From NCBI RefSeq assembly GCF_932294415.1, contig NC_065535.1:68441362-68505361 (forward strand): a stretch of 64,000 bases of DNA, in the 5' to 3' direction. The position numbers and the translations under genes were made by a program. Of this stretch, positions 61,101 to 64,000 are shown piece after piece. The notes below the pieces were generated by a model. It had not been told where the DNA came from. It did no database searches and worked only from the letters and a program-made list of their open reading frames with translations. The number at the start of each line of letters is the position of its first letter. Position 1 is the first letter of the stretch. The DNA is from Quercus robur (lineage: Eukaryota > Streptophyta > Magnoliopsida > Fagales > Fagaceae).

Positions 61101-63070
61101 ACTTGGAACCTGGTTACCAAACTTACCTCATGACAGTTGGTTCTAGTCCTCAAGAACCTCAAAGCTTCTCTCAGGCAGTTCAAGATCCTCTTTGGAGAGC
61201 TGCCATGGACAAGGAAGTTCAAGCTCTTGAGAACAATCACACTTGGGATGTGACTACTTTACCTCCTGGTAAACTTCCCATTGGCTGCAAATGGGTTTAT
61301 AAAGTCAAGCTCAATCCTGATGGAAGTGTTGAAAGGTATAAAGCAAGATTGGTAGCTAAAGGTTATACCCAAAGAGAAGGCCTTGATTTTCTAGAGACTT
61401 TCTCTCCAGTTGCCAAGACTGTTTCAGTAAGGGTCTTGATTGCTTTGGCTGCTGCTAAGTCTTGGCCTTTACATCAATTAGACATTAATAATGCCTTTCT
61501 TCATGGGGATTTGGATGAGGAGGTTTACATGGCCTTGCCTCCTGGTTTTCACAGTAAGGGGGAGTGTTCAGTTTCTTCTTCTTCTTCAATTCCTAAGGCA
61601 GCATCTGCTCCTAAAGTGTGTAAGCTGGTGAAATCCCTTTATGGCTTGAGACAAGCTTCTCGGCAATGGTACACAAAGTTGTCAGCAACAATTACACAGC
61701 TTGGTTTTGTCCAGTCCCAAGCAGACCATTCCCTGTTTGTCCATAGCAAAGGATCTTTGTTCACTGCAATACTGGTCTATGTAGATGATATGATCATTAC
61801 AGGTAATGATCTTGATTGTGTTACTTCTCTGAAGTCAGTCCTAGATCAGAAGTTTGGGATCAAGGACTTGGGATCACTCAAGTTTTTCTTAGGCTTGGAA
61901 ATTGCAAGGAACAAGACTGGCATCAGCTTAACACAAAGGAAATATGCTCTTGAAGTGCTTGAAGAAACTGGAATGACAGGTTGCAAACCAACTCAAACAC
62001 CAATGGAGCAGCAATTGAAGTTATCCAAAGGTGGTGGGGACTTGATTTCTAATCCTGGCCAGTATAGGAGGCTTATTGGGAAGCTAATGTACCTGACTTT
62101 GAGCAGACCAGATATCACATATGCAGTACATAGGCTTAGTCAGTTCTTGGCACAACCTAGAGTACCACATATGAAGGCTGCTACCAGAATACTTCAATAC
62201 ATTAAAGGCACACCTGGACAAGGTGTTTTCTTCCCCTCAGATTCTGATTTGCATTTAAAAGCATACTGTGATGCAGATTGGGCTGGATGCCCTGACACAA
62301 GGAAGTCCTTGACAGGCTATTGTGTGTTTTTGGGTGATGCCTTGGTGTCTTGGAGATCTAAGAAACAAAGTATAGTGTCTAGATCAAGTGCTGAAGCAGA
62401 ATACAGGGCAATGGCCACAACCACATGTGAGTTGACTTGGATATTACATTTATTAGAGGATTTGCATGTTAAACATGATAGACCTGTTTTGTTGTACTGT
62501 GATAACCAGGCAGCACTTCACATAGCAGCAAACCCAGTGTTTCATGAAAGGTCCAAGCACATTGAAGCTGATTGTCATGTTGTGCGAAATAGGATTCTTG
62601 ATGGTACTCTTAAGACCTTCTATGTCTCAACCAAAAATCAGTTGGCGGATGTTTTTACAAAAGCCTTAGGAGTTGAAAACTATTTGAGATTGATCACTAG
62701 ATTAGGTGTAATCAATATCTTTGCTCATGTAGTGGAGTATCCTTCCCCACCTAAGTCAAGTCAGAAGGCAAGAGCTGTGCTCTTGAGGGGGAGTGTTAAA
62801 ATTGCAGGGCATACTGCAGGGCATAGTGCAGGGCAGAGTAGCATGAAGAGTAGCATGAGACAAGATACAAGTGTGATGGCTAGTGCAGTTGTTGCTGAGG
62901 TGAAGAGCATTAACCAAGCCACGGGGGTCATAGGGAGTGCAGCACTAGCTGATAGGCAGTGCAGGGACCAAGCCACACAGGATGCATCAATGTCTGACCA
63001 GAGTGGCACTGAAGTCTGGGAAGCAATTGAAGCAGTCCCACATCACGAGTTCTTCATTCAAGAGCGCTGA
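58154..63070 (+). CDS. Copia gag-pol polyprotein, 1638 codons, extending into the 3' LTR
   Basis: The frame is uninterrupted. Gag (about 35-260) has the NPFLLSASENPGNILVTQPL/NYQSWSRAM start typical of Retrotran_gag_3 followed by a UBN2-like part. The CCHC knuckle CTHCNMLGHTVDKC begins at about residue 280. The protease DTGA motif has its Asp at 431. The integrase zinc motif starts near His565 (HSRLGH...C..C), and the D-D-E core is at about 628, 691 (RTDNGTEF) and 724 (QNGVVERKH). The RT YVDD box is at 1209-1212, and RNase H has DADWAG near 1373, SSAEAEYRA and YCDNQAA. After KALGVENYL the frame runs through the polypurine tract (RGS) and about 90 codons into the LTR before stopping. Whether the LTR-encoded tail is made or trimmed is unknown. 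Encodes all enzymes for copying and integration; acts in cytoplasmic virus-like particles. Confidence 0.96.
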   Translation: MASVEGNDHSDSTQPQSMRPVSSSNTQTNSSNPFLLSASENPGNILVTQPLLGMRNYQSWSRAMVLALTAKKKIGFVNGKIEKPEDDSPLYEDWESCNTMVLSWLINSMHFDVSSGIMYCETAREMWLELQRVFSQGNGPKIYNLQQEISQITQSQLSVTEYYSKFKKLWDQLLHYEPLPACTCGAMKTLSIAHEKSYVMRFLMGLNENFETVRSHILMLEPFPPMSKVYSLILQEEAHKGIGHGNGAAYIPKPDSVAMYVNAKGNSGNKAGPKKERPLCTHCNMLGHTVDKCYKLHGYPPGYKQKGKFNVNQVSFPQGTDAENTSAQCPITKAQCEQLLALFKPGFDQGQKHHAASVSTSGSVSGLTTEAHGVAAATGVPLSSALNNSNFIDTMSGTASSLSFKPTLKHSIFSAKIVDKESFHSTDWVIDTGATDHMVHSVTCFTSITTVLNTHVNLPNGEIALVTHIGTVRISDKFTLYNVLCVPSFSFNLISVSQLAKSISCCLIFFGTLCFIQDLAHWSTLGLGKECNGLYLLERSNSTSLSASISAASISAAIPSVFNTHVWHSRLGHLSNAKLVSIRNNGEPLCTSVENLTCEICPLAKQKRLPFNKSSQISASCFDLIHCDLWGPFSVSTIDSCKYFLTIVDDCSRCTWVYLLKHKSQTQSVLEGFCTMVETQFSKKIKTIRTDNGTEFFMRDFFAKQGICHQLSCVETPQQNGVVERKHQHILNVARALMFQSHLPLHLWGHAVLAAVYLINRTPSSVLSNQTPFEILFGSPPSYSHLRVFGCLCFASTLSNHRTKFAPRAKKCVFLGYPFGVKGYKVLDLATQSVFLSRDVVFHEHSFPFASVSVSVSDSIPSCDDVVAPSSSAGNDSFVTPISVPDFVPKDIDNALFLSSVSTDPVIHNDITSSIMSTDVSPSSSQVPFPAAPSSPPGVPASPVPIRKSTRDTRPPAYLQDYACTAFAPGAAYDLAECITYSHLEPGYQTYLMTVGSSPQEPQSFSQAVQDPLWRAAMDKEVQALENNHTWDVTTLPPGKLPIGCKWVYKVKLNPDGSVERYKARLVAKGYTQREGLDFLETFSPVAKTVSVRVLIALAAAKSWPLHQLDINNAFLHGDLDEEVYMALPPGFHSKGECSVSSSSSIPKAASAPKVCKLVKSLYGLRQASRQWYTKLSATITQLGFVQSQADHSLFVHSKGSLFTAILVYVDDMIITGNDLDCVTSLKSVLDQKFGIKDLGSLKFFLGLEIARNKTGISLTQRKYALEVLEETGMTGCKPTQTPMEQQLKLSKGGGDLISNPGQYRRLIGKLMYLTLSRPDITYAVHRLSQFLAQPRVPHMKAATRILQYIKGTPGQGVFFPSDSDLHLKAYCDADWAGCPDTRKSLTGYCVFLGDALVSWRSKKQSIVSRSSAEAEYRAMATTTCELTWILHLLEDLHVKHDRPVLLYCDNQAALHIAANPVFHERSKHIEADCHVVRNRILDGTLKTFYVSTKNQLADVFTKALGVENYLRLITRLGVINIFAHVVEYPSPPKSSQKARAVLLRGSVKIAGHTAGHSAGQSSMKSSMRQDTSVMASAVVAEVKSINQATGVIGSAALADRQCRDQATQDASMSDQSGTEVWEAIEAVPHHEFFIQER
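62782..62793 (+). other. Polypurine tract
   Basis: CTTGAGGGGGAG immediately precedes the 3' LTR, where plus-strand synthesis is primed. It is translated as part of the gag-pol frame. Confidence 0.8.
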
Positions 63071-63289
63071 GGATTTGATTCCCGTGATTCTAGGGAGTAG
63101 TTAGTCGCAATTGACACGTGTATGATTCTAGAAGTTTAACTAACTGATTTTGGCGCCACATTTGATAGTTAGTTATTCTCACTGTGTATATAAACAGAGC
63201 ATAGTGTATTTTATTCATTAACTTCGTGTATTACATTTTGATCAATGAAATTCTCTCTATTATATTTAGATTTCTCTCAGATTTTTTCA
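62794..63289 (+). repeat. 3' LTR of the copia element (496 bp)
   Basis: Matches the 5' LTR with one base difference seen. Its first 277 bp are in frame with pol. The opposite strand is also open over much of the same stretch (63009-62761). Confidence 0.95.
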
Positions 63290-63294
63290 AATGT

Positions 63295-64000
63295 TGACTC
63301 GTGAGAATCAGTTTAGGGGTAAAAGAAAGGATAAAAAAAGGTGGGTTTAATGGTGAATGATTCACAAAAATACGTCTACATAGAGAGATCAAAAAGAATA
63401 TATGGGTTTCTTCTAATTTTAGTAAGATTAGACATTGATCACTTCAAAAAAAAAAAAAAAAAAAAGGATATATATGAGATATATTCTATTTTAATATCTT
63501 ATAAGAGTATAATATTGTCACCAAAATTAGGGAACAAGGCAATTTTCCTAAATGGCCTATATGGTAGAGCTAGCTACAAGAAAAAAATCTTGATGAGCCA
63601 TTAAAGTTGTCTTTATTGGTAGACATCGAAGTACTATGTCAAATTGATGACAGTCAGAGTTCTGTTTCTTTGCCATCATTAGACGAGGAAGAATATCACA
63701 ACCTTATTAACTAGATGGAGAGATAACTGGATAAGATAAGCATATAAGAAGCACTTTGGACCTTTGCAAACAAAAAATAGACATCCATGTATGTATGTAA
63801 CTATTTACCCATGCCACCTAAATTACCTAATGTATAAACTTTTATTTTCTTCTATCATGAAAGCTAGACACATATGTATATATTCGTGATTCATTCTTAG
63901 CTTGTAACTATTCATCTAAGACACTTATTATATTAGGTGATTCTTTAGTTTTTGTAGTCTTGCATCTCACTTTAACTAGATAAAAGGGGCAATTATATAT
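63295..64000. other. Right flank of the copia element
   Basis: AT-rich, no gene supported. A 20-bp A-run is at about 63446-63465. An 87-codon frame (63341-63604) has no recognised motif. Confidence 0.5.

Larger units (their letters stand above)
57457..63289 (+). mobile_element. Intact Ty1/copia LTR retrotransposon, 5833 bp
   Basis: LTRs at 57457-57952 and 62794-63289 are both 496 bp and bounded TGTT...TTCA. The TSD AATGT is perfect (57452-57456 and 63290-63294). The primer-binding site TGGTATCAGAGC follows the left LTR. A polypurine tract abuts the right LTR. One open gag-pol frame fills the interior. Only one difference between the LTRs was found by eye (G at 57840, T at the matching place near 63177), indicating very recent insertion. 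Domain order gag-protease-integrase-RT-RNase H is diagnostic of copia. Potentially autonomous. Confidence 0.97.

Overview
The window is nuclear DNA of a eudicot plant, probably woody. The three conserved genes have GT-AG introns and read like angiosperm orthologues; the rest is AT-rich and full of LTR retrotransposons, solo LTRs, small TIR elements, a tRNA-derived SINE and microsatellites. I lean towards Fagales/Fagaceae, but that is an impression and cannot be proved from sequence alone.

Three genes can be supported, all on the minus strand. (1) 310-3736: NBP35, the cytosolic Fe-S cluster scaffold P-loop ATPase, 3 exons, 355 aa. (2) 18946-21080: a SKIP14-like F-box/LRR protein with a Cys-rich tail, 2 exons, 460 aa. 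(3) 38512-44997: cytosolic glucose-6-phosphate dehydrogenase, 15 coding exons, 517 aa. I joined exons by hand; splice sites and phases agree in every case. The genes do unrelated housekeeping jobs and show no sign of acting together.

Between the genes lie mobile elements. 57457-63289 is an intact, very young Ty1/copia element: identical-length 496-bp LTRs with one visible mismatch, TSD AATGT, and a single 1638-codon gag-pol frame that runs on into the 3' LTR. 26070-35033 is a 9-kb non-coding LTR element (LARD-like, TSD ATATT) carrying a 37/38-bp minisatellite and inserted into another repeat. 7731-11199 is a 3.5-kb LTR-like insertion (TSD AGTAT). Five solo LTRs of one family (TGTA...CCCC(T)ACA, 0.67-0.82 kb) lie at 5734, 22777, 24025, 36712 and 47657, four with perfect 5-bp TSDs. 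Smaller items include a SINE with a 13-bp TSD (54954-55136), several MITE-like elements, a decayed RNase H domain (49247-49716), and tandem duplications at 11.25-16.29 kb, 45.57-46.34 kb (upstream of G6PD) and 46.5-47.5 kb.

The most unusual signal is a set of at least eleven tiny insertions (9-49 bp), each little more than a pyrimidine-rich stub plus a poly(A) run and flanked by 12-17-bp target-site duplications. Two have an intact empty site preserved in a neighbouring tandem copy. They look like footprints of abortive or extremely 5'-truncated LINE-driven retroposition.
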